Assembly: GCF_018885305.1 (NCBI RefSeq)
Contig: NZ_CP076544.1
Location: forward strand, 1,240,001-1,304,000
Direction of reading: 5' to 3'
Source of the DNA: Curtobacterium sp. L6-1
GTDB lineage: Bacteria > Actinomycetota > Actinomycetes > Actinomycetales > Microbacteriaceae
Length of the DNA: 64,000 nucleotides
In this document: positions 1-7,089 of the stretch, one piece after another
Numbering within the stretch: position 1 is the stretch's first letter
Layout of the letters: each line of letters begins with the position of its first letter
Position numbers and translations under genes: made by a program
The notes under the pieces: model-generated
Databases searched by the model: none
Told to the model about the DNA's origin: nothing
What the model saw: only the letters and a program-made list of their open reading frames with translations

Positions 1-1
1 G

Positions 2-667
2 GCCCCCATGCTCGCCGGCAGCACGACCGACGCCCCGATGCTCCGCTGGACCGACGGCTCGGCCGGTGCGGTCGGCCTCGACGGCGGATCGATCGCCGGC
101 GGACTGTCCCTGCTCGCCCCGGCGAACGCCTCCCGCACCGGCGGCGCCCTCGCCGAGGCGGCCGCGGCCCACGACCGGGTCGCGACCGACCTGGCGACCG
201 CCGTGAACACCCTGCACGCCGCCGGCACGACGCCGAGTGGTGCGACCGGCACGCCGTTCTTCGCCCTCGCCGCCGGTGTCCCCGCCGCCCAGGGCCTGTC
301 CGTCGTCCCGACCGACGCGAGCGGGCTCGCGACCCGGAACGCGGCCGGCCAGTTCGACGCCTCCGCCCTCTCGGCGATCGCCGCGGTCGGCAGCCGTGCC
401 GGGGGCCCGGACGCGACCTGGGCGACCTTCGTGACGGGCGTGGGCAGCGCCTCCCGGACAGCCACGTCGGAGGCGACGCTCACCGGTCTCGCCCTGACCA
501 ACGCGCGCTCCCAGCAGCAGTCGAGCGCCGGGGTGTCGATGGACGAGGAGAACGTCTCGCTGCTCGCCTACCAGCACGCCTACCAGGGTGCCGCGCGCGT
601 CCTGACCGCCGTCGACGAGATGCTCGACACCATCATCAACCGCCTCGGCCTCGTCGGGAGGAGCTGA
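2..667 (+). CDS. flgK: Flagellar hook-associated protein FlgK, C-terminal part
   Basis: This is the 3' end of a gene that begins before the window; the frame is open from base 2, giving 221 visible residues. FlgK (HAP1) forms, with FlgL, the junction between the flagellar hook and the filament outside the cell. The recognisable part is the conserved C-terminal helix of rod/hook axial proteins: SMDEENVSLLAYQHAYQGAA followed by a VLTAVDEMLDTIINRLG-like end, the region that packs in the D0 coiled-coil core. The preceding part is Ala/Gly/Thr-rich, as in the variable outer domains. The stop is 2 bases before the GTG of flgL, so the two are co-transcribed. The first in-frame ATG (base 8) is not the gene start. 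Identity rests on the C-terminal motif plus flgL and fliW downstream. Confidence 0.9.
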   Translation, partial: APMLAGSTTDAPMLRWTDGSAGAVGLDGGSIAGGLSLLAPANASRTGGALAEAAAAHDRVATDLATAVNTLHAAGTTPSGATGTPFFALAAGVPAAQGLSVVPTDASGLATRNAAGQFDASALSAIAAVGSRAGGPDATWATFVTGVGSASRTATSEATLTGLALTNARSQQQSSAGVSMDEENVSLLAYQHAYQGAARVLTAVDEMLDTIINRLGLVGRS

Positions 668-669
668 CC

Positions 670-1554
670 GTGATCAGCCGTGTGACCACCCAGATGACCA
701 TGGCCACCGCGCAGGCCCGCCTGCAGGCCGGCGCCGCGAAGCTCGCGGACCTCACCGACCAGGCGACGACGCTCAAGGCGATCCGGAAGCCCTCGGACGA
801 CCCGGCGGGCACCGCGACCGCCATGCAGGTCCGCAAGGAGCAGGCGCAGGCCGCACAGCACGCCCGCAACGCCGACGACGCCGCGGGCTGGCTCGCCACG
901 ACCGACAGCGCCCTCGCCGACGTCGGGAAGGTGCTCGGGAAGGTCCGTGACCTCACCGTGCAGGCCGCGAACGACGGCACCATGAACGACACCGCCCGCG
1001 ACGCGATCGTCAAGGAGCTGCAGGGGCTCAAGGCCGACCTGCTCAGCACCGCCAACACGAAGTACGGCACCCGGTCGGTGTTCGCCGGGTCCTCCCCGGC
1101 AGCCGCCGCGTACGCGCCCGACACCACCTGGGCGGGCTCCTCGGCCCCGAGCGTCACCCGCACGATCGGCGACGGCGACCAGGTCCGCGTCGACACCGAC
1201 GGCAGCGCCGTGTTCGGCACGGGCGGCACCTCGGTCTTCGCGCTCCTCGACGGCATCGTCTCCGACCTGCAGGCAGGCACCAACGTGAACGCACGACTGA
1301 ACCAGGTCGACGCCGCCCAGGCAGCCGTCCGCAGCGCCCAGGCCGACGTCGGCGTCCGGCACTCGGCGGCACTCGCGGCGCAGGACTCGCTGAAGACGCT
1401 GTCCACCACGCTCGAGGGCCGACGGTCCGGCGTCGAGGACAAGGCGCTCGCCCAGGCCGTCCTCGACCTGCAACTCCAGAGCACCAACTACCAGGCAGCC
1501 CTCGCCGTCACCGCGAAGGTCCTGCAGCCGACCCTGATGGACTACCTCCGATGA
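670..1554 (+). CDS. flgL: Flagellar hook-associated protein FlgL (HAP3)
   Basis: This is a 294-residue flagellin-like axial protein that joins FlgK to the filament. The N-terminus begins ISRVTTQMTMATAQARLQAG and continues with a D0/D1 helix containing IRKPSDDPAGTATAMQVR, the typical flagellin/FlgL signature with its conserved P-S-D-D-P. The C-terminus (AQAVLDLQLQSTNYQAALAV) is the matching returning helix. The start is GTG at 670, two bases after the flgK stop, with GGGAGGAG upstream as ribosome-binding site. The last four bases overlap fliW (ATGA), so translation is coupled. Length is normal for the family. The order flgK-flgL-fliW is common in Gram-positive flagellar operons. Confidence 0.93.
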   Translation: MISRVTTQMTMATAQARLQAGAAKLADLTDQATTLKAIRKPSDDPAGTATAMQVRKEQAQAAQHARNADDAAGWLATTDSALADVGKVLGKVRDLTVQAANDGTMNDTARDAIVKELQGLKADLLSTANTKYGTRSVFAGSSPAAAAYAPDTTWAGSSAPSVTRTIGDGDQVRVDTDGSAVFGTGGTSVFALLDGIVSDLQAGTNVNARLNQVDAAQAAVRSAQADVGVRHSAALAAQDSLKTLSTTLEGRRSGVEDKALAQAVLDLQLQSTNYQAALAVTAKVLQPTLMDYLR

Positions 1555-1943
1555 GCATCGACCTCGCCTTCACCGTCGCCCCGTTCGGCCTCGAGCCGCT
1601 GCGGTCGTTCACGCTCGAGCCCGTGGACGGTGCCGACGGCCTGTTCGCCCTGCTCGGCGCGGGCACCACGGACTCCGGGGTCGAGGACCCGCGGCTGTAC
1701 CTGCTCGACGCTGCCGTGCACCTGCCCGACTACGCGCCGGAGCTCTCCGACGAGCAGGCCGAGCGCATCGGGCTGGTGCGCGCCGAGGAGGCCATGCTGC
1801 TCGTCGTCGCGAACCCGGACGCCGGCGGCACGACCGTGAACCTGCTCGCCCCGGTCGTCGTGAACGCCCGCACCGGCGTCGGGGCGCAGTTCATCCTCGA
1901 GGACCAGGACCTGCCCCTCCGCGCCGAGCTCGCGCGGAGCTGA
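1551..1943 (+). CDS. fliW: Flagellar assembly factor FliW
   Basis: This is a 130-residue cytosolic protein. FliW binds flagellin and, in Bacillus, antagonises the RNA-binding protein CsrA so that flagellin synthesis follows export. Family features are the opening beta strands with PFGLEPLRSF (the usual G-[LIF]-x-x-F element), LYLLDAAVHLPDY near residues 54-66, the central MLLVVANPD strand, and the closing VVVNARTGVGAQFILED, which matches the I-V-N-x-x-x-x-G-x-Q element of FliW. The start codon overlaps the flgL stop by ATGA, showing an operon. In many genomes csrA follows directly; here the next gene is an unrelated EcsC-like protein after about 95 bases. Confidence 0.92.
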   Translation: MSIDLAFTVAPFGLEPLRSFTLEPVDGADGLFALLGAGTTDSGVEDPRLYLLDAAVHLPDYAPELSDEQAERIGLVRAEEAMLLVVANPDAGGTTVNLLAPVVVNARTGVGAQFILEDQDLPLRAELARS

Positions 1944-2026
1944 CCGACCGCGCGCGGGGCTGACCGCCGGACGCGACCGACCCTCCGCAGAACGGCCGGT
2001 CCCAGCCGTGCCGGGCGCCGCACGCG

Positions 2027-2032
2027 TAGCGT
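2027..2032 (+). promoter_or_regulatory. -10 box TAGCGT for a probable leaderless transcript
   Basis: TAGCGT sits 7 bases before the ATG at 2040 and no Shine-Dalgarno sequence is visible. A TANNNT box at this distance places transcription initiation at or next to the start codon, the arrangement of leaderless mRNAs that are common in Actinobacteria. The same layout recurs at seven other gene starts in this window. Confidence 0.5.
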
Positions 2033-2039
2033 CGGCGGT

Positions 2040-2888
2040 ATGTCCCGCACCCCCAAGGACCACGACCCGCTCGTGCCGATGCCCCCCGCACCCGTCCAGG
2101 CCACCCCGACCGAACACGGGCAGCACGTGCAGCCCGACGCTCCGGCGTGGAACGGCTGGCTCGACCGCGCGATCTCGGTGCAGCGTCCGGTCGTCGTCGC
2201 CCACGTAGCCCGTGTCCGTCGTCGGCACCCCGACGCCTCCCCCGCCCAGGTCATCGAGATCCTCGAGCGGCAGTACCTGACCGCCGTGACCTCCGGTGGC
2301 GCCGCGGTCGGTGCCAGCGCCGTGATCCCGGGCGTCGGCATGATCGCGAGCCTCGGTCTGAGCGGCGCCGAGACCGTCGGCTTCCTCGAGGCCAGCGCGC
2401 TCTTCGCCCAGTCCGTCACCGAGGTGCACGGCATCACCGTCGAGGACCCGGAGCGCGCCCGCGCCCTGGTCATGGCGATGATGCTCGGGGCGCCGGGCAC
2501 GCAGCTCGTCAAGCAGCTCGCCGGGCAGGCCAAGGGCGGTCCGGGACGCACGGCGTTCTGGGGCGAGCTCGTCACGTCGTCGCTGCCGAAGCAGGCCGTC
2601 AGCGGGATCGGCGGCAAGCTCCGGAGCGCGTTCATCAAGCGCTTCCTCACCCGGCAGGGCACGTCGGTGCTCGGTCGTGCGATCCCGTTCGGCATCGGCG
2701 CGGTGGTCGGCGGTCTCGGCAACCACGCGCTCGGCCGGAAGGTCGTCCAGTCCTCCCGCAGTGCGTTCGGGCCGCCACCCGTGCACTTCACCGTCGTGCT
2801 CCCGCCCCGGGACGGTGTCGGGGCGACGGACGCGAAGCCGCTGAGCAAGCGGCAGCAGCGCGCCCTGGACCGCGGTCGCGGCCACTGA
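2040..2888 (+). CDS. EcsC-like hydrophobic-domain protein of unknown function
   Basis: This is a 282-residue protein. The N-terminal ~40 residues are Pro/His-rich and polar. The middle contains a Gly/Ala-rich hydrophobic stretch (AVTSGGAAVGASAVIPGVGM and following residues), and the C-terminal part has IPFGIGAVVGGLGNHALGRK followed by a basic tail ending LSKRQQRALDRGRGH. The pattern (gly-rich amphipathic hydrophobic segment, then an I-P-x-G-x-G-A-x-V-G-G-x-x-N-x-x-L element) resembles the EcsC family, whose biochemical role is poorly known. It is not obviously part of the flagellar operon: there is a 96-base gap with its own putative -10 box, and no flagellar motif. A strong hairpin terminator follows. 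Function is not assigned; membrane association is an inference. Confidence 0.6.
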   Translation: MSRTPKDHDPLVPMPPAPVQATPTEHGQHVQPDAPAWNGWLDRAISVQRPVVVAHVARVRRRHPDASPAQVIEILERQYLTAVTSGGAAVGASAVIPGVGMIASLGLSGAETVGFLEASALFAQSVTEVHGITVEDPERARALVMAMMLGAPGTQLVKQLAGQAKGGPGRTAFWGELVTSSLPKQAVSGIGGKLRSAFIKRFLTRQGTSVLGRAIPFGIGAVVGGLGNHALGRKVVQSSRSAFGPPPVHFTVVLPPRDGVGATDAKPLSKRQQRALDRGRGH

Positions 2889-2904
2889 CGCGGACTGCGC
2901 CGCC

Positions 2905-2952
2905 GACGGACGGGAGGCCCGCCACCAGCTGGTGGCGGGCCTCCCGTCCGTC
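2905..2952. terminator. Perfect 22-bp hairpin of the GACGGGAGGC family
   Basis: The arms are 22 bases each around an AGCT loop and are perfectly complementary; the core is GACGGACGGGAGGCCCGCC pairing with GGCGGGCCTCCCGTCCGTC. It lies between the stop of the EcsC-like gene (+) and the stop of fabH (-), so it can serve both convergent genes. It is one of several near-identical hairpins in this window. Confidence 0.8.
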
Positions 2953-3043
2953 CGTGGACCGGTCCGGTGACCGGCGGATGCGGCGGCAGCAGCGGCCGCG
3001 GCCACCGTGCCGTCAGCGCCGCCAGTGCCGTCCGTGCCGTCAG

Positions 3044-4012
3044 TCAGTGCCTGCGGACCGGCGTGGTGACGACCTGGCCCGCGTGGGCGAAGCCGCCGCC
3101 GAAGCCGAAGAGCAGTGCCGGGACGCCCTCGGGCAGTTCCCCCCGGTGCCAGGCCTTCGACAGCCCGAGCGGGACGCTCGCCGCCGAGGTGTTGCCGGAC
3201 TCGACGACGTCGCGGACGACGTACTTGCCCTCGCCGCCGAGGGCCGTGACGAGGGGTTCGATGATGCGCAGGTTCGCCTGGTGGAACGCGAACACGCCGA
3301 TGTCGTCGAGGGCCAGGCCGGCCCGTTCGACGACCGCGCGGGCGTGTCCCTCGGCCTCGGTGATCGCCCACCGGTAGATCGACCGCCCCTCCTGCTGGAA
3401 GATCTCGGGGTCGTGCGTGACGCGGACGGCGTCCTGCAGGTGCGGGACGCTCCCCCACGAGACCGGGCCGATCTGCGGCTCGTCGGTGGCCTGGAGGACG
3501 GCGGCTCCCGCTCCGTCGCCGACCAGGACGCACGTCGAGCGGTCGGTCCAGTCGGCGATGCGTGAGAGCGTCTCGGAGCCGATGACGACGGCCGTGTCGG
3601 CCGCCGCGGTGCGGATCGCCTGGTCCGCGATCGCCATCGCGTACTCGAAGCCACTGCAGGCGGTGTTGATGTCGACGGGCGCCGGACCGTTCGTCATGCC
3701 GAGCGCGGCCGCGACCCGACCGGCCGTGTACGGGGAGCGGTCGCGGTGCGTGGTCGAGGCCACGACGACGAGGTCCACGTCGGTCGGGGCGACGCCGGCG
3801 TCGGCGAGGGCGTTGCGCGCCGCCTCGGTCGCCATCGACGTGACGCTGTCGTCGGGGCCGGCGATGTGGCGGGTCCTGATGCCGGTGCGGGTCGTGATCC
3901 ACTCGTCGTTCGTGTCGACCATCGTCGACAGTTCGTCGTTGGTGAGGATCCGGTCGGGCTGGTGGTGGCCGAACCCGGTGATCCGGCTGCCGCGGAGTGC
4001 TGGGATGTTCAC
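3044..4012 (-). CDS. fabH: 3-oxoacyl-ACP synthase III (KAS III, FabH-like)
   Basis: This is a 322-residue thiolase-fold enzyme of the FabH type, which condenses an acyl-CoA primer with malonyl-ACP to start fatty-acid synthesis. The triad is visible: Cys119 in DINTACSGFEYA, His244 in FAFHQANLRI, and Asn274 in ESGNTSAASVP. The signature near residues 35-48 (NDEWITTRTGIRTRHI) and the closing LLFGFGGGFAHAG are typical. It stands alone here, away from fabD/acpP/fabF, so it could be a second KAS III or a related ketosynthase with another substrate; the sequence does not decide this. The start is GTG at 4012, without a Shine-Dalgarno sequence but with TAGCGT 7 bases upstream, suggesting a leaderless message. 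Confidence 0.85.
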   Translation of the reverse strand: MNIPALRGSRITGFGHHQPDRILTNDELSTMVDTNDEWITTRTGIRTRHIAGPDDSVTSMATEAARNALADAGVAPTDVDLVVVASTTHRDRSPYTAGRVAAALGMTNGPAPVDINTACSGFEYAMAIADQAIRTAAADTAVVIGSETLSRIADWTDRSTCVLVGDGAGAAVLQATDEPQIGPVSWGSVPHLQDAVRVTHDPEIFQQEGRSIYRWAITEAEGHARAVVERAGLALDDIGVFAFHQANLRIIEPLVTALGGEGKYVVRDVVESGNTSAASVPLGLSKAWHRGELPEGVPALLFGFGGGFAHAGQVVTTPVRRH

Positions 4013-4019
4013 ATCCGGA

Positions 4020-4025
4020 ACGCTA
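4020..4025 (-). promoter_or_regulatory. -10 box TAGCGT of fabH-like gene (leaderless)
   Basis: On the minus strand TAGCGT ends 7 bases before the GTG start at 4012. There is no purine-rich ribosome-binding site between box and start, so translation probably begins at the 5' end of the transcript. Confidence 0.5.
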
Positions 4026-4084
4026 CGCCTGTCGTCCGTCGCCGCATACCCGGGTCGGCATGCGGCCCGCTCGGGTGGACGACA

Positions 4085-4477
4085 TCAGTCGCGCGCAGCT
4101 GCCGTCGCCCGTCGGTTCGCCTTCTTGATCGCCTCGACGAGCTCGTCCTTCGTCATCCGGGAGCGGCCGCTGACGTCCAGGCGCTTCGCGAGGTCGAGCA
4201 GGTGTGCCTTCGAGGCGTTCGCGTCGACGCCCTCCTCGGTCGTGCCGGAGCCGCGTGTGCCGGCGGCGCCGGAGTCGGACGGACCGGAGGAGGCCTTCTC
4301 CTCCCAGTGGTCGCCGACCTTCTCGTACTCGTGCTTCACGGCGGCCCACGCGGTGCGGCCGGCGCGCTGTCCGTCGCCGTACTCGGCCTCGGCGGACCGC
4401 TTCGCGGCACGGTAGACGTCCTGGGCGTGCTCCGGGGACCGCTGCAGGGTGCTGGGGAGGTCGTCGTCGGCGGGCAT
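4085..4477 (-). CDS. ChaB-like protein with C-terminal Rho-N/SAP-type domain
   Basis: This is a 130-residue cytosolic protein. Residues ~5-55 (DLPSTLQRSPEHAQDVYRAA and the following KRSAEAEYGDGQRAGRTAW region, ending HEYEKVGDHWE) match the ChaB family, first named in E. coli as a putative regulator of the ChaA cation antiporter; real function is unclear. A Gly/Ser/Thr-rich linker leads to a helix-extended-loop-helix unit (LLDLAKRLDVSGRSRMTKDELVEAI), typical of Rho N-terminal/SAP-like domains that bind nucleic acid, so a DNA- or RNA-associated role is possible. The start is ATG 4477, chosen because AAGGAG precedes it at good spacing; a longer frame to 4537 exists but has no such site. Confidence 0.75.
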   Translation of the reverse strand: MPADDDLPSTLQRSPEHAQDVYRAAKRSAEAEYGDGQRAGRTAWAAVKHEYEKVGDHWEEKASSGPSDSGAAGTRGSGTTEEGVDANASKAHLLDLAKRLDVSGRSRMTKDELVEAIKKANRRATAAARD

Positions 4478-4589
4478 GGCTGCTCCTTCGTGATGTGGCG
4501 CGTGGTCGTGGTGCGCGCGTGGTCGTCCGACCTCCACCGGTACTCCCGGGGCCTGGCAGTGCGACGGGCGCGGGGCGTAGACCTGGGCA

Positions 4590-5561
4590 ATGGATTACAC
4601 ACATCTCGGACGGACAGGGCTGTCGGTGTCACGGGCAGTGCTCGGCACCATGAACTTCGGACCGGAGACCAGCGAGGACGACTCGCACGCGATCATGGAC
4701 CGGGCGCACGAGCTCGGCGTGAACTTCTTCGACACCGCCAACGCGTACGGCGGCTCGGTGGGCAAGGGCGCCACCGAGGAGATCATCGGGCGCTGGTTCG
4801 CGAAGGGCGGCGGCCGGCGCGACAAGACGGTGCTCGCCACCAAGGTCTACGGCGACATGACCGGCTGGCCGAACGGCGAGAAGCTCAGCGCCCTGAACAT
4901 CCGACGCTCGCTCGACGAGAGCCTCCGTCGACTGCAGACCGACCACGTCGACCTCTACCAGATGCACCACGTCGACCGTGCGACGCCGTGGGACGAGATC
5001 TGGCAAGCGATGGAGATAGCGGTCGGCCAGGGCAAGGTGCTCTACGTCGGGTCGTCGAACTTCGCCGGGTGGCACATCGCCCAGGCGCAGGAGGCGGCAC
5101 GGCACCGCAACTTCCTCGGGCTCGTCAGCGAGCAGTCGATCTACAACCTGGTCGTGCGGGACGTGGAGCGCGAGGTCCTGCCGGCTGCGCAGCACTACGG
5201 CCTCGGGGTCATCCCCTGGTCACCGCTGCAGGGTGGTCTGCTCGGCGGCGTCATCGAGAAGACGGAGAACGGGTCGCGCCGGCTGTCCGGGCGGAGCGCC
5301 GAGTACGTCGACGCCCACCGTGACCAGCTGACCGCCTACGAGGCCTTCGCGAAGGAGCTCGGGCACACGCCGGGCGAGCTCGCGTTGGCGTGGCTCCTGC
5401 ACCAGCCGGGCGTCACCGCGCCGATCACCGGCCCGCGCACGATGGAGCAGTGGGAGTCCGCGGTCCGTGCCGTCGACGTCCGCCTCGACCAGGCGTCGCT
5501 CGACCGGCTCGACGAGCTGTTCCCCGGGCACCGCACGTCACCGGAGGACTACGCCTGGTGA
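4590..5561 (+). CDS. Aldo/keto reductase
   Basis: This is a 323-residue NADPH-dependent oxidoreductase of the aldo/keto reductase superfamily, the subgroup related to potassium-channel beta subunits and YajO/YghZ-like proteins. The catalytic tetrad can be placed: Asp48 and Tyr53 in FFDTANAYGG, Lys85 in LATKVYG, His126 in DLYQMHHVD. The substrate cannot be inferred. A TIM barrel is expected throughout, with the cofactor-binding end at ITGPRTMEQWESAV. The start ATG has no clear Shine-Dalgarno; TAGACC lies 6 bases upstream and could be a weak -10 box of a leaderless transcript. The gene is monocistronic, followed by a strong bidirectional hairpin shared with amt. Confidence 0.9.
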   Translation: MDYTHLGRTGLSVSRAVLGTMNFGPETSEDDSHAIMDRAHELGVNFFDTANAYGGSVGKGATEEIIGRWFAKGGGRRDKTVLATKVYGDMTGWPNGEKLSALNIRRSLDESLRRLQTDHVDLYQMHHVDRATPWDEIWQAMEIAVGQGKVLYVGSSNFAGWHIAQAQEAARHRNFLGLVSEQSIYNLVVRDVEREVLPAAQHYGLGVIPWSPLQGGLLGGVIEKTENGSRRLSGRSAEYVDAHRDQLTAYEAFAKELGHTPGELALAWLLHQPGVTAPITGPRTMEQWESAVRAVDVRLDQASLDRLDELFPGHRTSPEDYAW

Positions 5562-5580
5562 CCTGACCCCCGCAGACGTG

Positions 5581-5624
5581 CACGACGACGGCCCCCGCTC
5601 GGATGAGCGGGGGCCGTCGTCGTG
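5581..5624. terminator. Bidirectional 20-bp hairpin between aldo/keto reductase and amt
   Basis: CACGACGACGGCCCCCGCTC pairs perfectly with its reverse complement around a GGAT loop. It lies between two convergent genes, 19 bases after the reductase stop and 13 bases past the amt stop, so it probably ends both transcripts. Confidence 0.85.
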
Positions 5625-5637
5625 GAGAGGGAGCGGG

Positions 5638-6912
5638 TCAGCGCGCGCCGACCGGGCTCTTGTCCTCCTCGTCGTAGAGGACGTAGCCCTCCTCGCCGTG
5701 GACCGCGGTGTCGATGCCGGCGACCTCGTCCTCGGTCTTGACGCGAAAGCCGATCGTCTTCTCGATGATGAAGCCGATCACGAAGGCGAGCACGAACGAG
5801 TACGCGCCGACGGCCAGTGCTGCGGCGGCCTGCTTGCCGAGCTGCTCGAACGAGCCGGAGTAGATCAGGCCGGTGTCGTTGGCGAAGAAGCCGAGGAACA
5901 GCGTGCCGAAGACACCGCCGACCAGGTGGACGCCGACCACGTCGAGCGAGTCGTCGAAGCCCAGGCGGTACTTCCAGTCGATGGCGAAGCAGCAGACGAT
6001 GCCGGCGAGGAAGCCGAGCACGATGCCCCATCCGGGCGTCAGCGCGGCGCAGGCCGGGGTGATCGCGACGAGCCCGGTGACGGCACCCGAGGCGGCACCG
6101 ACGGAGGTGGCCTTGCCGTCCTTGAGCTTCTCGATGAGCAGCCACCCGAGGATCGCGGCGGCCGGCGCGGCGAGCGTGTTCACCCAGGCGATCGCGGCGA
6201 TGCCGTCCGCAGCACCCTCGGACCCGGCGTTGAACCCGAACCAACCGAACCAGAGGATCGCGGCACCGAGGAGGACGAAGGGCGGGTTGTGCGGCTTGTG
6301 CGCACCCTTGGCGAACCCGACGCGCTTGCCGAGCACGAGCGCCAGGGCGAGGCCCGCGGCACCGGCGTTGATGTGCACCGCGGTGCCACCGGCGAAGTCG
6401 ATGACGCCCCACGTGGCGGCCCAGCCGGAGGTCAGGTTGAATACCCAGGAGGCGACCGGGAAGTAGACGACGGTGACCCAGACCCCGGCGAAGACCATCC
6501 ACGCGCCGAACTTGGCGCGGTCGGCGATGGCACCGGAGATGAGGGCGACCGTGATGATCGCGAAGGTGGCCTGGAAGCCGACGAAGGCCATCGACGGGTA
6601 GGCCGCGTCGATCGTGGACGCCTTGGCCTCCTCGAACGCCTGGCCGAGGCCGAGCAGGTTCCAGTCGATGCTGAAGAACCCGACGACGCCGGACACGGCC
6701 GTGTGGTCGCCGTGGTTCGCGAAGGCGATGGCGTAGCCGTACAGCACCCAGAGGACGCTCACGAGGGCGATCGCCCCGAACGACATCATCATCATGCTGA
6801 TGACGGACTTCGCCTTCACCAGACCGCCGTAGAAGAAGGCCAGGCCGGGTGTCATGAACAACACCAGCGCCGCCATGACCAACACGAACGTCGTGTTGCC
6901 CTGATCAAGCAT
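5638..6912 (-). CDS. amt: Ammonium transporter Amt
   Basis: This is a 424-residue integral membrane channel of the Amt/MEP/Rh family with about 11 hydrophobic segments. Family marks: FFYGGLVKAKS after the first segment, the signature DFAGGTAVHINAG with pore His180, FGWFGFNAGS, and the second pore histidine His329 in VVGVHLVGGVFG. The C-terminal cytosolic tail (KTEDEVAGIDTAVHGEEGY) matches the region that couples the subunits and binds PII proteins. No glnK or glnD gene is next to it. A GlnR-type operator (6981-7018) and a -10 box precede the gene, so it is expected to be induced under nitrogen limitation. Confidence 0.96.
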   Translation of the reverse strand: MLDQGNTTFVLVMAALVLFMTPGLAFFYGGLVKAKSVISMMMMSFGAIALVSVLWVLYGYAIAFANHGDHTAVSGVVGFFSIDWNLLGLGQAFEEAKASTIDAAYPSMAFVGFQATFAIITVALISGAIADRAKFGAWMVFAGVWVTVVYFPVASWVFNLTSGWAATWGVIDFAGGTAVHINAGAAGLALALVLGKRVGFAKGAHKPHNPPFVLLGAAILWFGWFGFNAGSEGAADGIAAIAWVNTLAAPAAAILGWLLIEKLKDGKATSVGAASGAVTGLVAITPACAALTPGWGIVLGFLAGIVCCFAIDWKYRLGFDDSLDVVGVHLVGGVFGTLFLGFFANDTGLIYSGSFEQLGKQAAAALAVGAYSFVLAFVIGFIIEKTIGFRVKTEDEVAGIDTAVHGEEGYVLYDEEDKSPVGAR

Positions 6913-6964
6913 GTGTGCACCTCTCGTGAGCTGTGCGGCTCTCCGTCCGCCTCGGGTGCGACCG

Positions 6965-6970
6965 AGTCTG
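6965..6970 (-). promoter_or_regulatory. Probable -10 box of amt (CAGACT)
   Basis: On the minus strand CAGACT lies exactly 10 bases after the last GlnR half-site. At glnA1 the -10 box TAGCCT also lies 10 bases after the last half-site, which is why I prefer this hexamer even though its first base deviates from TANNNT. Confidence 0.5.
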
Positions 6971-6980
6971 GCGACGGCGT

Positions 6981-7018
6981 GTTTCGCCGGAGGGCACCGA
7001 CTGTTTCAGGGAGGTAAC
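6981..7018 (-). promoter_or_regulatory. GlnR-type operator upstream of amt
   Basis: Read on the minus strand: GTTAC - 6 bases - GAAAC - 6 bases - TGCCC - 6 bases - GAAAC. This is the a1-b1-a2-b2 arrangement of GlnR boxes (GTNAC-n6-GAAAC, repeated with an 11-bp step); three of four half-sites are perfect and the a2 site is degenerate. It ends about 69 bases before the amt start. A fully perfect version precedes glnA1 in this window, which supports the assignment. GlnR is the global nitrogen regulator of many Actinobacteria. Confidence 0.82.
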
Positions 7019-7089
7019 GTCACGCGGCGTTCTGTGAACGCTGTGTTTCGCCGCCCCGGACAGCGTCCATCAGCGGCGTGCGGACCCGG

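Noticed and set aside
1542..3902. Long minus-strand open frame of 786 codons
   Set aside because: It is antisense to fliW, the EcsC-like gene and fabH, with an Arg/Gly/His-dominated composition that results from the high-GC codon bias of the real genes.
5467..7017. Plus-strand open frame of 516 codons opposite amt
   Set aside because: It is antisense to a clear ammonium transporter and has an Asp/Glu/Gly-rich non-protein-like translation.
6913..7089. Riboswitch or small RNA upstream of amt
   Set aside because: The region is explained by the GlnR-type operator, a -10 box and a short leader; no conserved RNA fold was recognised.
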